The notes: generated by a model not told the origin, from the letters alone. DNA of 64,000 nucleotides from JAJPJE01 sp963724985 (GCA_963724985.1 CAVRWV010000020.1:93077-157076), one strand, 5' to 3'. Shown: positions 48,148-57,065, counted from the first letter of the stretch. Numbers and translations are program-made.

Positions 48148-48452
48148 TTCCGGGCAGTTCCGATCCGTTCTTCGGCTCGTACGGGCAATGCAAGGAAAAC
48201 CAGAAACTGAAAGACAACCGTCAGTTCCAACAGCAACGGCAAACCGTACTGCAGTCGAACCACAAGCATCAGCAACACCATCGAAAACCATTGCCATCGG
48301 GAGCGGCGCAGCCTCTCAAGCCGTCCCGGAAGCCGGAATATCCCGCCGACACTGATTCGCTCATCCAGATTGAACGGACCGTGAGCGCGCAGAAACCCGA
48401 TTGCAAAAAAACTGGCAATCAACACCTGGACCAACAAAATCTCTCGACTCAC
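48126..48452 (-). CDS. small membrane protein of unknown function, first gene of the amtB operon
   Basis: This is a 108-residue protein with an N-terminal helix (ILLVQVLIASFFAIGFL), a basic middle (RLPGRLERLRRSRW) and one or two further helices (FSMVLLMLVVRLQYGL). It starts at GTG 48452 with AAGGAG eight bases upstream. It overlaps the next gene by 22 bases. The family is not recognised. Confidence 0.65.
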   Translation of the reverse strand: MSREILLVQVLIASFFAIGFLRAHGPFNLDERISVGGIFRLPGRLERLRRSRWQWFSMVLLMLVVRLQYGLPLLLELTVVFQFLVFLALPVRAEERIGTARKWKSYGV

Positions 48453-48601
48453 GAGCGTTCTCCTTAATCAATCGCCGAATCCATCTCGCCTCAGCTCACC
48501 GAGTACACAAATCCCGTTGACCCGGAGGAAGACTCACTCTTGGTCCTGGCAGCGAATACACTTCGACCGCTGCTGGCAATTCAGTGTCTTGCGTTGGATT
48601 C

Positions 48602-48650
48602 GGCACTTCGTCGTGCCCAAGAATCGCCTCTTCTCATCGTCGAAAAGAGG
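48602..48650 (-). promoter_or_regulatory. tandem hexaloop hairpins, candidate ANTAR target
   Basis: On the minus strand a nine-pair stem with loop GACGAT (48627-48650) is followed nine bases later by a five-pair stem GGCAC/GTGCC with loop GACGAA (48602-48617). ANTAR proteins bind two adjacent hairpins with six-base loops that have A at position 1 and G at position 4. Here position 4 is G in both, but position 1 is G. The pair lies 150 bases before the amtB operon and just after a GAF-ANTAR gene. Confidence 0.5.
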
Positions 48651-48767
48651 GAATTACTCTGCTACTTGGAACTTGATGGTGCGATGTTGCTCTTATGAAC
48701 CAACAGAGTCAAATTGAAACTTTCTATGAACGATATTCAGAGTTCTAATCGTACGTGCAGAAACGTC

Positions 48768-49499
48768 TTACTTGATCGCTTGCGAGAGCCCGGTCTTCAC
48801 CGAGTACGTCAGCACGATCGCATCGGCGATGTCGCGCATCGATTTACGCCGCTCCTGGCTCTGCCGCTGCAGCATTGCATAGGCAGCCTGCTCGCTGATC
48901 TTGAGTTCCTGCTGGAGGATTCCCTTCGCCCGCTCCACCAGTTTGCGCGACTCCAGCTGTTTTGAAAGCTGCGAGTTCTCGCCTTCCAGGCGTGCTAACT
49001 CCACTTCGGCGCCCACCAGGAACCCAAGCGTAGAGATAAGCCGCATCTCGTGGTCGGTATAAACGTGCGCTTCCCGATTCTGGAGATTGATTACCCCGAC
49101 TAATCTCCCGCGACTGAATAGCGGAACCGACAAGAAGGATTCAAAGCGATCCTCGGGGAGTTCATTAAAGAGCTGAAATCGCGAATCTCGTGATGCGTGA
49201 TCGGCCACTGCAACCGGCTCACAGTACTTCGCAACCCAGCCAGTAATTCCCTGCCCGACTTTCAACTTCAGCCGATCCACAGCTTCTGGATGTGGGTTCT
49301 TCGACGAACGCAGCACCAGGTCCTCGCCCTCCAGCACGTAAAGGAAGCACGAGTCACAGCGCACGATCGTCGCGACGAAGCTAACCACTTCTGCCAGGAC
49401 ATCATGTAGCTCGGCTGCGGCGATACGCGTCGCCACGTTATGCAACAGAGTGATGCCTGAATTTTCAGGAGTTGTCACTGTCTGGTTTAAAGCGCTCAT
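48768..49499 (-). CDS. GAF-ANTAR transcription antiterminator
   Basis: This is a 243-residue cytoplasmic regulator. The GAF domain (residues about 20-165) has GQGITGWVAKYCEPVAVAD and SFLSVPLFSRGRLVGVINL. A short coiled segment leads to the ANTAR domain (about 180-235): LVERAKGILQQ, then AYAMLQRQSQ. ANTAR proteins bind nascent RNA hairpins and block termination, often in nitrogen genes. ATG 49499 has GGAACGG upstream; the frame beyond it lacks similarity. It is codirectional with the amtB operon. Confidence 0.9.
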   Translation of the reverse strand: MSALNQTVTTPENSGITLLHNVATRIAAAELHDVLAEVVSFVATIVRCDSCFLYVLEGEDLVLRSSKNPHPEAVDRLKLKVGQGITGWVAKYCEPVAVADHASRDSRFQLFNELPEDRFESFLSVPLFSRGRLVGVINLQNREAHVYTDHEMRLISTLGFLVGAEVELARLEGENSQLSKQLESRKLVERAKGILQQELKISEQAAYAMLQRQSQERRKSMRDIADAIVLTYSVKTGLSQAIK

Positions 49500-49612
49500 C
49501 AGGAACCGTTCCGGCGGAACGCACACTCCCGCCTCCATAGCCCCCAACGTTCTGATAACCGTAGCGACTCTGGACTGTGAGCACAATCATCCTTTGGTAT
49601 AGTCAGCGAACT

Positions 49613-50236
49613 TCAAGGTTTACTTCGACTTTTTACCTTATCTGCCATACGCACAAGGTCGGCCAGCGACGTGGCCTCCATCTTCGTCATCACCTGGCGG
49701 CGATGAATTTTTACCGTTATTTCACTCAGCCCGAGTTTCGCTGCAATCTCTTTGTTCATCAGGCCCGTAGCTACCAACTCCAATACTTCCCGCTCGCGCG
49801 AGGTCAGCTTCTCGTACCGGCTCATCAACTCGGAAACGATGGCCTGCTCTTCGCGCCGGCTCTGATCCGATTCCAGTCCCTGCCGGATCGCCCCGAGCAA
49901 TTCGCCTTTTTGGAATGGCTTGGTCAGGAATTCGATGGCGCCGGCTTTCATGACCTTGCGTGTCATCGGCACATCTCCGTGCGCTGTAATAAAGATGATC
50001 GGAATCTGGATTCCCGTTCTCCGCAGCTCTTCCTGGAATTCCGGTCCGCTCATTCCCGGAAGCTTCGCATCCAGAACCAGGCAGCTGGGCACTTCCGGCC
50101 TGCTGGAGCTGAGGAACTCCTCGCTCGATCCGAATGTTTGCGCAGCCAATCCCACCGAGTCGAGCAGATTGCTCAATGCGTCTCGCACCGAAGGATCATC
50201 ATCGACGACAAACACAATTGAATTTGCGCTAGACAT
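49613..50236 (-). CDS. FixJ-type response regulator
   Basis: This is a 207-residue DNA-binding regulator. The receiver has the acidic pocket VDDDPS, the phospho-Asp in LVLDAKLPGMSG and Lys in FLTKPF. The C-terminal LuxR-type helix-turn-helix is LTSREREVLELVATGLMNKEIA. Its start overlaps the kinase stop by eight bases, so the kinase upstream is its partner. Confidence 0.95.
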   Translation of the reverse strand: MSSANSIVFVVDDDPSVRDALSNLLDSVGLAAQTFGSSEEFLSSSRPEVPSCLVLDAKLPGMSGPEFQEELRRTGIQIPIIFITAHGDVPMTRKVMKAGAIEFLTKPFQKGELLGAIRQGLESDQSRREEQAIVSELMSRYEKLTSREREVLELVATGLMNKEIAAKLGLSEITVKIHRRQVMTKMEATSLADLVRMADKVKSRSKP

Positions 50237-51431
50237 CCACCACCTGCTGTTGAATCGGAATGCTCAAATGGAAAACAGCTCCTCCACTAGCGCGCGGTTC
50301 TGCCCACAATCTTCCCGCATGGGCTTCGGCAATCGACCGGCTAATCGAAAGTCCCAGCCCAATCCCATGCGGCTTCGTCGTAAAGAATGGTTCGAACAAC
50401 TTCTCCGACTGACTCCGCCGTAAAGCCTACGCCCGAGTCTTCGACGGAAATAACAATATCCGAATCGCTCATTCTTCCGCGTGCTGATCACGATCTCCTT
50501 GCTGGTCCGCCTTATCTACCAGCGCATCCATCCCATTCATCACCAGGTTTAGGATCACCTGTTGCAGCTGCACTCTGTCTGCCGTTATCTGCGGCAAGCC
50601 GGAGGAAAGTCCGGTGCGTATCTGGATGCCCCGGCTCATAGCTTCGTCGCGAACGAACCACGCCACTTCTTCGATCAGCCGATTGATATCAAGCGGAGCT
50701 TTTGCCAGCGCCTCATTCTTGAACACCGCGCGAATACGGCCAAGCACTTCGCTCGCTCGAGTTCCGTCTTGGATGATTCTCTCCGTGGTCTGACGCGCCT
50801 TGCTCACGTTGGGAGGATCCGCCGACAACCACTCCAGACACGCATGTCCATGCGTCACCACGGCAGTCAGCGGCTGATTGACTTCATGCGCAATCGAAAT
50901 AGTGAGCTCACCCATGCTCATCACGCGTGACAGGCGAGCAAGTTCTGCCTGGCTATGAAGAAGAGCTTTCTCTCGCTCCTGAAGTTCAACATTCGACTTT
51001 CGAAGCTCCTCTGTGCGCTCCAGAACTCTCAGCTCCAGTTGATCGCGTGCAATGCTCAGTGCTTCCGCACTCTTCTTTCTCGAGGAACTAACCCAGCTGG
51101 CGACCAAGGCACACAGCACGAAAGCTACGAAATAGCTTTCCGCGGTCGCGTTAATTCCGAATGAATAAAACGGCGGCACAAAGAAGTACTCGACAAGCGC
51201 GGTCGACAACACTACCGCGAGCAGCCCTGCGGCCGTACCGCCGAACCACGCTCCCGCCATTACCGCGCCGAAAAAGAGAAAGAGAAACGGGTAAGGAAAT
51301 AAATGTTGCAGAGAAAGAGTCGCCAGAAACGCGAATGCCACGAAGACTACCGTTAACCCCAGACGCGCCCAGTAGGGAGCGGAGGCCGATCCCATGATTT
51401 TCGCTTGCGGGATGGAGCGGGCAGCATTCAT
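50229..51431 (-). CDS. DUF4118 sensor histidine kinase (three +1 frameshifts in the ATPase domain)
   Basis: This is a kinase of about 400 residues. Three to four helices of a DUF4118 module (FLFLFFGAVMAGAWFGGTAAG) are followed by a coiled coil (LELRVLERTEELRKSNVEL) and a HisKA domain with the phospho-His in SIAHEVNQPLTAV. The ATPase domain has NLVMNGMDAL, then is broken. Skipping one base at about 50497, 50470 and 50404 restores EIVISTRKNE, SDSDIVISVEDSGVGF and EKLFEPFFTTKPHGIGLGLS. The sum of three keeps the total length divisible by three, and the rebuilt frame ends at TAG 50229. Partner of the FixJ-type regulator. Confidence 0.82.
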
Positions 51432-51540
51432 GGCTCAGATAGGGTTTATTTACCATACCTTCTCTGAGCCACGAACGCCAAAAGGGTGAACGCTACAATT
51501 AGCTGCTTTTATCTAATCAGATTTGCGCCGCCCGCAATGC

Positions 51541-51678
51541 TTATCCGATCTTGCGGAATGCCCAGAATAAGAATCCGGACAACACAATCGAAGCCGGCAG
51601 TGTCAGCACCCACGCCATCAGCAGGTTCCGTACGGTTGCCCATTGCAGCCCCGAGTGATTGGCTGCTTCCGAAGACAT
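51541..51678 (-). pseudogene. remnant of a PiT-type phosphate transporter C-terminus
   Basis: A 45-codon frame reads NHSGLQWATVRNLLMAWVLT and ends LSGFLFWAFRKIG before TAA. This matches the last membrane helix region of PiT inorganic phosphate permeases. Nothing upstream to 51800 encodes the rest of such a protein, so it looks like a decayed or truncated copy. The neighbouring sensor kinase and OmpR-type regulator run the other way. Confidence 0.55.
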
Positions 51679-51817
51679 CCACCAGTGCCAAAACCGCCGC
51701 ACGTACTCACTCCAGCACCGAATTCACAACTTTTTACTTCTTTTTACTTGGACTTTGCACATGCTGTAATGCTTTTCGGTATTGTCCCTGAAGCAGTAAC
51801 AGGGTGACTGGAGACCA

Positions 51818-53491
51818 ATGATGAAGCTAAAACGGTTTTGGAATGAGCGGACCCGTTTGATGCTCACCCTGGAGCTCGCCGTGGCACTCCCGGCAGCTGC
51901 ACTGATCATTGCCAGCATTTGGCACCTTCGAGGCATTCAGCGCGAAAACGCAGTCGAGGCTCTTTTCCAGCGCGATTTCGCTCATGTGCTCGCGATTAGC
52001 GAAAAGCATATGAACCAAAAGGCCTACGACCTCGTAGATGACGTTAGGGGCGACTTTCCCCGCCCTGAACTCATGTGCACTGAGACGATGGACAAAATCC
52101 TCTCCGCGCATCCTTATGCTTCAAACGTTTTTCTATATCGACCGAGTAGCGGTCTGATGTTTCGCGCTCGACCTGACCAGATGAATGATCCGGAGTTTTC
52201 CAAGAATTCAGCTGAACTCAGCAAGATGTTTGACGGCTGGTTAAAAATCGATTTCGACGACATGGCGAAGATGATCGCAAAGGGAGAGAAGAAGGGCATC
52301 CCCTACTACTTTGAAGGGGGATCGACGCAACGGGGCGACAAGCACCTCTATCAATCGTATGTCATGTTCCTGATGAACGATGAGGAGACTGGCAAGAAAG
52401 CGATTGGCGGGATGACCTTCGATCCCGACTATCTGCGGGATCATTTCTTCCCCGAAATATTGGATTCCGAGATGAGCCGTAATGCTTCCGAGACGAACAA
52501 TGGCGGAAATCAATCCGTAGTCATGTTGCACTCGAAGTACGACTCAACTCCGATCGCTGTGTCCCCGGGATGGGATGACGGAGCCCCGGAGGTCGAGCGG
52601 AACCTGGAAGGCGCCTTCCCCGGTCTGACGCTTGCCATCAAGATGCGTGGCACTACTCTCAAAGAGGTTGCCAATCGCTTCACGCGTAATAACTTCCTGA
52701 TTCTCGGCGGACTCACCTTCCTTCTCGCTGGTGGACTTGGCCTCACTTACCGCAACGTCAGCAAGGAAATGGCACTGGCCAAACTCAAATCTGATTTCGT
52801 CTCCAACGTCTCGCACGAACTGCGCACACCCCTGTCCCTGATTCGCCTGTATGCCGAGACGCTTGAAATGGGACGCATGGTCAGTCCTGACAAGTATCAG
52901 GAGTATTACCAGATCATCCGCAAGGAGAGCGAACGCCTCACCGCACTCATCAACAATATCCTCGACTTCTCGCGCATCGAGGCGGGCCGTAAGGAATACG
53001 ACTTCCGCGAGACCGATATTAGCGAACTCGTGCGCAACACCCTTGAGTCGTACAAGTACCAGATCGAGCAGCAGGGCTTTGCTTTCGAAGAGAAAATTGA
53101 GCCGGTTCCACCCATGCGCGTGGATCGTGAAGCGCTTGCACGCTCCCTCGTGAACCTGGTCAACAACGCGCTCAAGTATTCGCAGGATCGCAAATTTATC
53201 GGTGTGAACCTGTATCGCAAGAACGGTTCCGTAAAGCTCGAGGTCGTGGACCACGGCATCGGGATCCCATCGCAGGAGCAGGACCGTATCTTCGAGAAGT
53301 TTTACCGAGTCGGCGATCCTCTGGTTCACAACACCAAAGGTAGTGGACTGGGGCTCTCTCTCGTCCGCCATATCGTCAACGCGCATGGCGGAGATGTTTC
53401 TGTAGACAGCACGCCCGGCGAAGGCAGCACATTCACCATTACTCTTCCCGTGGAACGCGGACAACAGGTCAGCAAAGCGACATCAGCCTAA
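51818..53491 (+). CDS. sensor histidine kinase
   Basis: This is a 557-residue membrane kinase. Helix 1 (LELAVALPAAALIIASIWHL), a large periplasmic domain (about residues 40-290) and helix 2 (FLILGGLTFLLAGGLGLTY) precede the kinase core. The phospho-His lies in SNVSHELRTPLSLIRLYAE. ATPase boxes are NLVNNALKYS, VVDHGIGIPSQE and GSGLGLSLVRHIV. GGAG lies four bases before ATG 51818. The periplasmic ligand is unknown. It is followed after 24 bases by its response regulator. Confidence 0.93.
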   Translation: MMKLKRFWNERTRLMLTLELAVALPAAALIIASIWHLRGIQRENAVEALFQRDFAHVLAISEKHMNQKAYDLVDDVRGDFPRPELMCTETMDKILSAHPYASNVFLYRPSSGLMFRARPDQMNDPEFSKNSAELSKMFDGWLKIDFDDMAKMIAKGEKKGIPYYFEGGSTQRGDKHLYQSYVMFLMNDEETGKKAIGGMTFDPDYLRDHFFPEILDSEMSRNASETNNGGNQSVVMLHSKYDSTPIAVSPGWDDGAPEVERNLEGAFPGLTLAIKMRGTTLKEVANRFTRNNFLILGGLTFLLAGGLGLTYRNVSKEMALAKLKSDFVSNVSHELRTPLSLIRLYAETLEMGRMVSPDKYQEYYQIIRKESERLTALINNILDFSRIEAGRKEYDFRETDISELVRNTLESYKYQIEQQGFAFEEKIEPVPPMRVDREALARSLVNLVNNALKYSQDRKFIGVNLYRKNGSVKLEVVDHGIGIPSQEQDRIFEKFYRVGDPLVHNTKGSGLGLSLVRHIVNAHGGDVSVDSTPGEGSTFTITLPVERGQQVSKATSA

Positions 53492-53515
53492 AGATCATTT
53501 CGGAGAGTACGACAG

Positions 53516-54196
53516 ATGACGAAGATTCTGATTGTCGAAGATGAACCCAATATGGTCGCCGGACTGCGCGACAACTTCGAGTTCGAGGGATACGAGGTCA
53601 TTTCCGCTCCTGACGGCGTTGCCGGACTCGAACGCGCGGTCTCTCAGACTCCGGATCTCGTAATTCTCGACGTAATGATGCCGCGCATGAGCGGCCTCGA
53701 AGTTTGCAAGCAGCTCAAAGCCAAGCGCCCCGGAGTTCCCATCATCATGCTTACCGCGCGCGGCCAGGAAGTAGACAAGGTCGTTGGCCTCGAACTCGGC
53801 GCGGACGATTACGTCACCAAGCCGTTTTCGATTCGCGAACTTCTCGCGCGCGTGAAAGCCGTGCTTCGTCGCGCTCAACCGGTTGCGCAAGATCAGGAAC
53901 GTCGCGCGTTCGGAGATGTGGAAGTGAATTTTCGTACCTGTCAGGTGTTAAGGAAGGGCAAGCCTCTCGAGTTCTCCGCTAAAGAATTCGAGCTCCTGAA
54001 ATATTTCGTCAGCCATTCAGGCGAAGCACTCAGCAGAGATCGGCTTCTCGAGGACGTCTGGGGCTACGACAGCTTTCCTACCACCCGCACGGTGGACGCG
54101 CACATCGTCCGCCTGCGCCAGAAGTTAGAGAGCAAACCAGACGAACCGCATTTGATCCTGACCATCCATGGAATTGGCTACAAATTTGTTGGTTAG
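53516..54196 (+). CDS. OmpR/PhoB-type response regulator
   Basis: This is a 226-residue regulator. The receiver has VEDEPN, phospho-Asp in LVILDVMMPRMSG, Thr in MLTARG and Lys in VTKPFSIREL. The winged-helix domain has SAKEFELLKYFVSHSGEALSR and TTRTVDAHIVRLRQKLE. It sits between the sensor kinase (24 bases) and the phosphatase gene (17 bases) in one operon. Confidence 0.95.
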   Translation: MTKILIVEDEPNMVAGLRDNFEFEGYEVISAPDGVAGLERAVSQTPDLVILDVMMPRMSGLEVCKQLKAKRPGVPIIMLTARGQEVDKVVGLELGADDYVTKPFSIRELLARVKAVLRRAQPVAQDQERRAFGDVEVNFRTCQVLRKGKPLEFSAKEFELLKYFVSHSGEALSRDRLLEDVWGYDSFPTTRTVDAHIVRLRQKLESKPDEPHLILTIHGIGYKFVG

Positions 54197-54213
54197 ATAT
54201 TTGGGAGTGATTT

Positions 54214-55117
54214 GTGAAAATGGCGCGAGACCAACGAAATCATCTTCGGCGTTGCGGCGATCAACCAGTCCCAGCAACTCGTCCTGAGCTGCTTGCGGAA
54301 CTGGTTCGGCATAACCGCCACCTTCAGGCCGAACTCTCCGACGCAATCGCTGAGCGAGATGAACTCAGGCGCGCCATGTTCGAAGGGGCTCAGACGCAAC
54401 GTCGTCTCTGCGGTCCACGCCGGCTTCGTCGAGGTTCCTTCGAGTTCGCCACGGAGATGTTCCCTGCCCGGCATCTCTCCGGTGACTTCATCAGCCTCTT
54501 TGACTGCGGCTCCGAAATCGCCTTCGCCATCGGCGACATTGCCGGGAAAGGAATACCGGCCGCCATGTGGTTCACCCACATGATGGTTTCCCTGCGCGAC
54601 CAGATGCTCAGTACCCGCACGCCAAATCAGGCGATGCAATCAATCAACAACGATCTTTGCAGCGTGCCCTTCGCTGCCCCGCTGACCACCCTGTTCCTTG
54701 CCAGGTTGAATCCTGCGAACGGCAAGCTGCTCTGGTGCAACGCCGGACATCCGCCCGCTCAGATTCTCTCGGCCGATGGTCGGCTCCGTTCGCTCGAAGA
54801 TGGTGGTCCAGTGCTCGGCGCAATTCTCAACGCTCCATTCACTTGCGGAGAAGCTCATCTTGGACCCGGGTGATTCCCTCCTCGCGTACTCGGACGGCGT
54901 TCTCGAATGCCGCAACACCGCGGGAGCAGAATTTGGCATGGATCGCCTCCTGAAGGCCGCGAAGTTGTCGATTAGCCCGGTTGCATCCGTCGTACTTTTT
55001 TCGGTTCTTGCAGCGGCGCAGGAATTCACGGTGAATCAGCGCCGCGAAGACGACATGGCAATGGTTGTGGTAAGTCGAGGCAGGAACAACTCCACGCCTC
55101 TCTTGGACGCACAATGA
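54214..55117 (+). CDS. SpoIIE/RsbU-type PP2C phosphatase (one-base frameshift)
   Basis: This is a phosphatase of about 300 residues. A coiled N-terminus (LVRHNRHLQAELSDAIAERD) leads to the PP2C core: ARHLSGDFISLF, AIGDIAGKGIPAAM, WCNAGHPPAQ and the final DDMAMVVVS. At about 54845-54855 one base must be skipped (TGC G GAG AAG) to join APFTC to EKLILDPGDSLLAYSDGV. The length is 3n+1. Such enzymes dephosphorylate anti-sigma antagonists. GTG 54214 has GGGAG upstream. The stop overlaps the sigma factor start by four bases. Confidence 0.85.
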
Positions 55118-55794
55118 CTGTGGCTGAACTTACGCAAACTCGTAATGTAGCGCCTTGGCCGAACAGCCTGAAAAAGGCTCGTTCCAGCCCTCCCCAGCAG
55201 GAGAAACGCGAACAGGCTCGCCTCGACACCGACGATCTGATTCGGCGCGCCCAGAAGGGCGACTCCGCGGCATTCGAAGAGCTGATAAAGAACTATGACC
55301 GTGCCGTGCTCGGACTGGCCATGCACCTCACCAAATGTAAAGAGGACGCCCAGGACATCTATCAGGAGGCGTTCCTGCGTGCTTATAAGAATCTCGACCG
55401 GTTCCGCTTCGAGTGTTCTTTCTATACATGGATGCACCGCATCGTGACGAACCTTTGCCTCGATCGGCTTCGCTACAATCAGCGCCGCAATCGTGCGGTG
55501 GAACCTGAAGTTTCGGACGAGGGCGAGGAGCAGGATCCGATCGACCGTCTTCCCGACCATCGCCCTGGCGCCAGCCCCGAGCGTTCTCTCATCAATCGCG
55601 AGTTACGCGAACGCGTCGCCCGGGCTCTCGGAAAGCTTTCTCCAAAGGAACGCATTGTCTTCGAGCTGAAGCACTACCACGGGCTGCGGCTGAGAACCAT
55701 CGCCGGGTTCTTTGACACATCGGAAGGCGTGATGAAGAACACACTTTTTCGCGCCACGCACAAGCTGCGCGCCTCGCTTGCCGAGTTCAGCTAA
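55114..55794 (+). CDS. ECF sigma factor (RpoE-like)
   Basis: This is a 226-residue sigma factor. Region 2 has DIYQEAFLRAYKNLDRFRFE and YTWMHRIVTNLCLDRLR. An acidic linker follows, then region 4 with LSPKERIVFELKHYHGLRLR and the helix GVMKNTLFRATHKLRASL. An N-terminal extension of about 40 residues is unusual. No anti-sigma factor follows; the gene is coupled to the SpoIIE-type phosphatase upstream instead. Confidence 0.93.
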   Translation: MTVAELTQTRNVAPWPNSLKKARSSPPQQEKREQARLDTDDLIRRAQKGDSAAFEELIKNYDRAVLGLAMHLTKCKEDAQDIYQEAFLRAYKNLDRFRFECSFYTWMHRIVTNLCLDRLRYNQRRNRAVEPEVSDEGEEQDPIDRLPDHRPGASPERSLINRELRERVARALGKLSPKERIVFELKHYHGLRLRTIAGFFDTSEGVMKNTLFRATHKLRASLAEFS

Positions 55795-56042
55795 TCGCTG
55801 AATCGATCCGTGATTGGATCGCGATTGCCGCAGCAGAAATTTTCGCGGCACTCATCTTGACGAATTGCGTCGGCGCGTTGTTGTGCGAACAAAAGTGCAG
55901 CGTGCAAAACTCTGCACTTCTTTTCCTCATTCTCGTCCCTTTGAAACCCTCTATTCACGCCTGTTTCGCGCAATCACTCACCTTGTCAATTTCTTTTCAG
56001 CGGATGGAAATCCGTCTTCTCTCCCCGCTGTGATGACCAGCG

Positions 56043-56070
56043 TTGACAAATATTGATGGACGGCTAGAAT
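56043..56070 (+). promoter_or_regulatory. sigma-70 type promoter of purC
   Basis: TTGACA and TAGAAT are separated by 16 bases. The -10 box overlaps the ATG at 56069, so that ATG cannot be the start. Transcription should begin near 56077, about 25 bases before GTG 56102. Confidence 0.6.
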
Positions 56071-56101
56071 GTGCGTCGACTCTTCAACGACGATTCCAAC
56101 T

Positions 56102-57013
56102 GTGAATACTCTGATCCCTCAAGACACGCTGCTGAAGACCAATTTCCCCGACCTGGAACTTTTTGCCAGTGGCAAGGTTCGAGATATCTACCGGGTTGGT
56201 GAAAATCGCCTTCTTTTCGTTGCTACCGATCGCATCTCTGCGTTCGATTACGTTCTCGCCTCCGGCATCCCGCTTAAGGGAACCGTGCTTACCCAGACAT
56301 CTCTCTTCTGGTTCGAATTTCTAAAGGGCGTCGTCTCCAATCACGTTGTTACCGCCAACGTCGACGAATACCCCGCTGAACTGCAGAAATACCGCACTCA
56401 ACTGCGTGGCAGGTCCATGCTGGTTGTGCGCGCTGAGATGTTCCCGGTCGAGTGTGTCGCGCGCGGATATATCTCCGGCTCCGCCTGGAAGGAATACAAA
56501 GCCAGCGGCTCCGTCTCCGGTATCAAGCTTCCGGCGGGACTCCGCGAGTCCGACAAGTTGCCGGAACCGATCTTCACGCCCGCTACTAAGGCTACGACCG
56601 GACATGATGAGAATATCTCCTTCGAGCAGATGCAGGAGATTCTCGGCGCCGACATCAGCACTAAGTTACGCGACCTCACGTTGAACATTTACAGCTCTGC
56701 GCGTGACTACGCGGCTGGACGTGGCATCATCATCGCCGATACAAAATTCGAATTCGGCCAAACGGAAAAAGGAATTGTTCTCGCGGACGAAGTTCTCACG
56801 CCCGACTCCTCCCGTTTCTGGCCGGCGGATCAGTACAAACCCGGCGCGACTCAGGAGTCCTTCGACAAGCAATATGTGCGCGATTATCTCGAAGAGATTC
56901 ATTGGAACAAACTGCCTCCCGCCCCGGCGTTACCGCCGCAGGTGGTGGCAAAAACTAGCGAGAAGTACGTCGATGCGTACCGGAAGCTCACCGGACGCGA
57001 GTTGAGCTTTTAG
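56102..57013 (+). CDS. purC: phosphoribosylaminoimidazole-succinocarboxamide synthase
   Basis: This 303-residue enzyme joins CAIR and aspartate in purine synthesis. It has ASGKVRDIYRVGENRLLFVATDR at the front, shown here only in part: ASGKVRDIY and LLFVATDRISAFD. FPVECVARGYISGSAWKEY and GIIIADTKFEFGQ follow. This is the longer, fungal-like PurC form. GTG 56102 (MNTLIPQDTLLK) is preferred because the earlier ATG falls in the promoter -10. No good ribosome site is visible. Homologues often start near this point. Confidence 0.9.
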   Translation: MNTLIPQDTLLKTNFPDLELFASGKVRDIYRVGENRLLFVATDRISAFDYVLASGIPLKGTVLTQTSLFWFEFLKGVVSNHVVTANVDEYPAELQKYRTQLRGRSMLVVRAEMFPVECVARGYISGSAWKEYKASGSVSGIKLPAGLRESDKLPEPIFTPATKATTGHDENISFEQMQEILGADISTKLRDLTLNIYSSARDYAAGRGIIIADTKFEFGQTEKGIVLADEVLTPDSSRFWPADQYKPGATQESFDKQYVRDYLEEIHWNKLPPAPALPPQVVAKTSEKYVDAYRKLTGRELSF

Positions 57014-57065
57014 ATTGGATTGCCGTCCTAAGTTGCACTGAGACAAGCGGCCCAGGATTGGATCC

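Noticed and set aside
52544..53464. 306-codon minus-strand open frame
   Set aside because: It is antisense to a clear histidine kinase with complete motifs.
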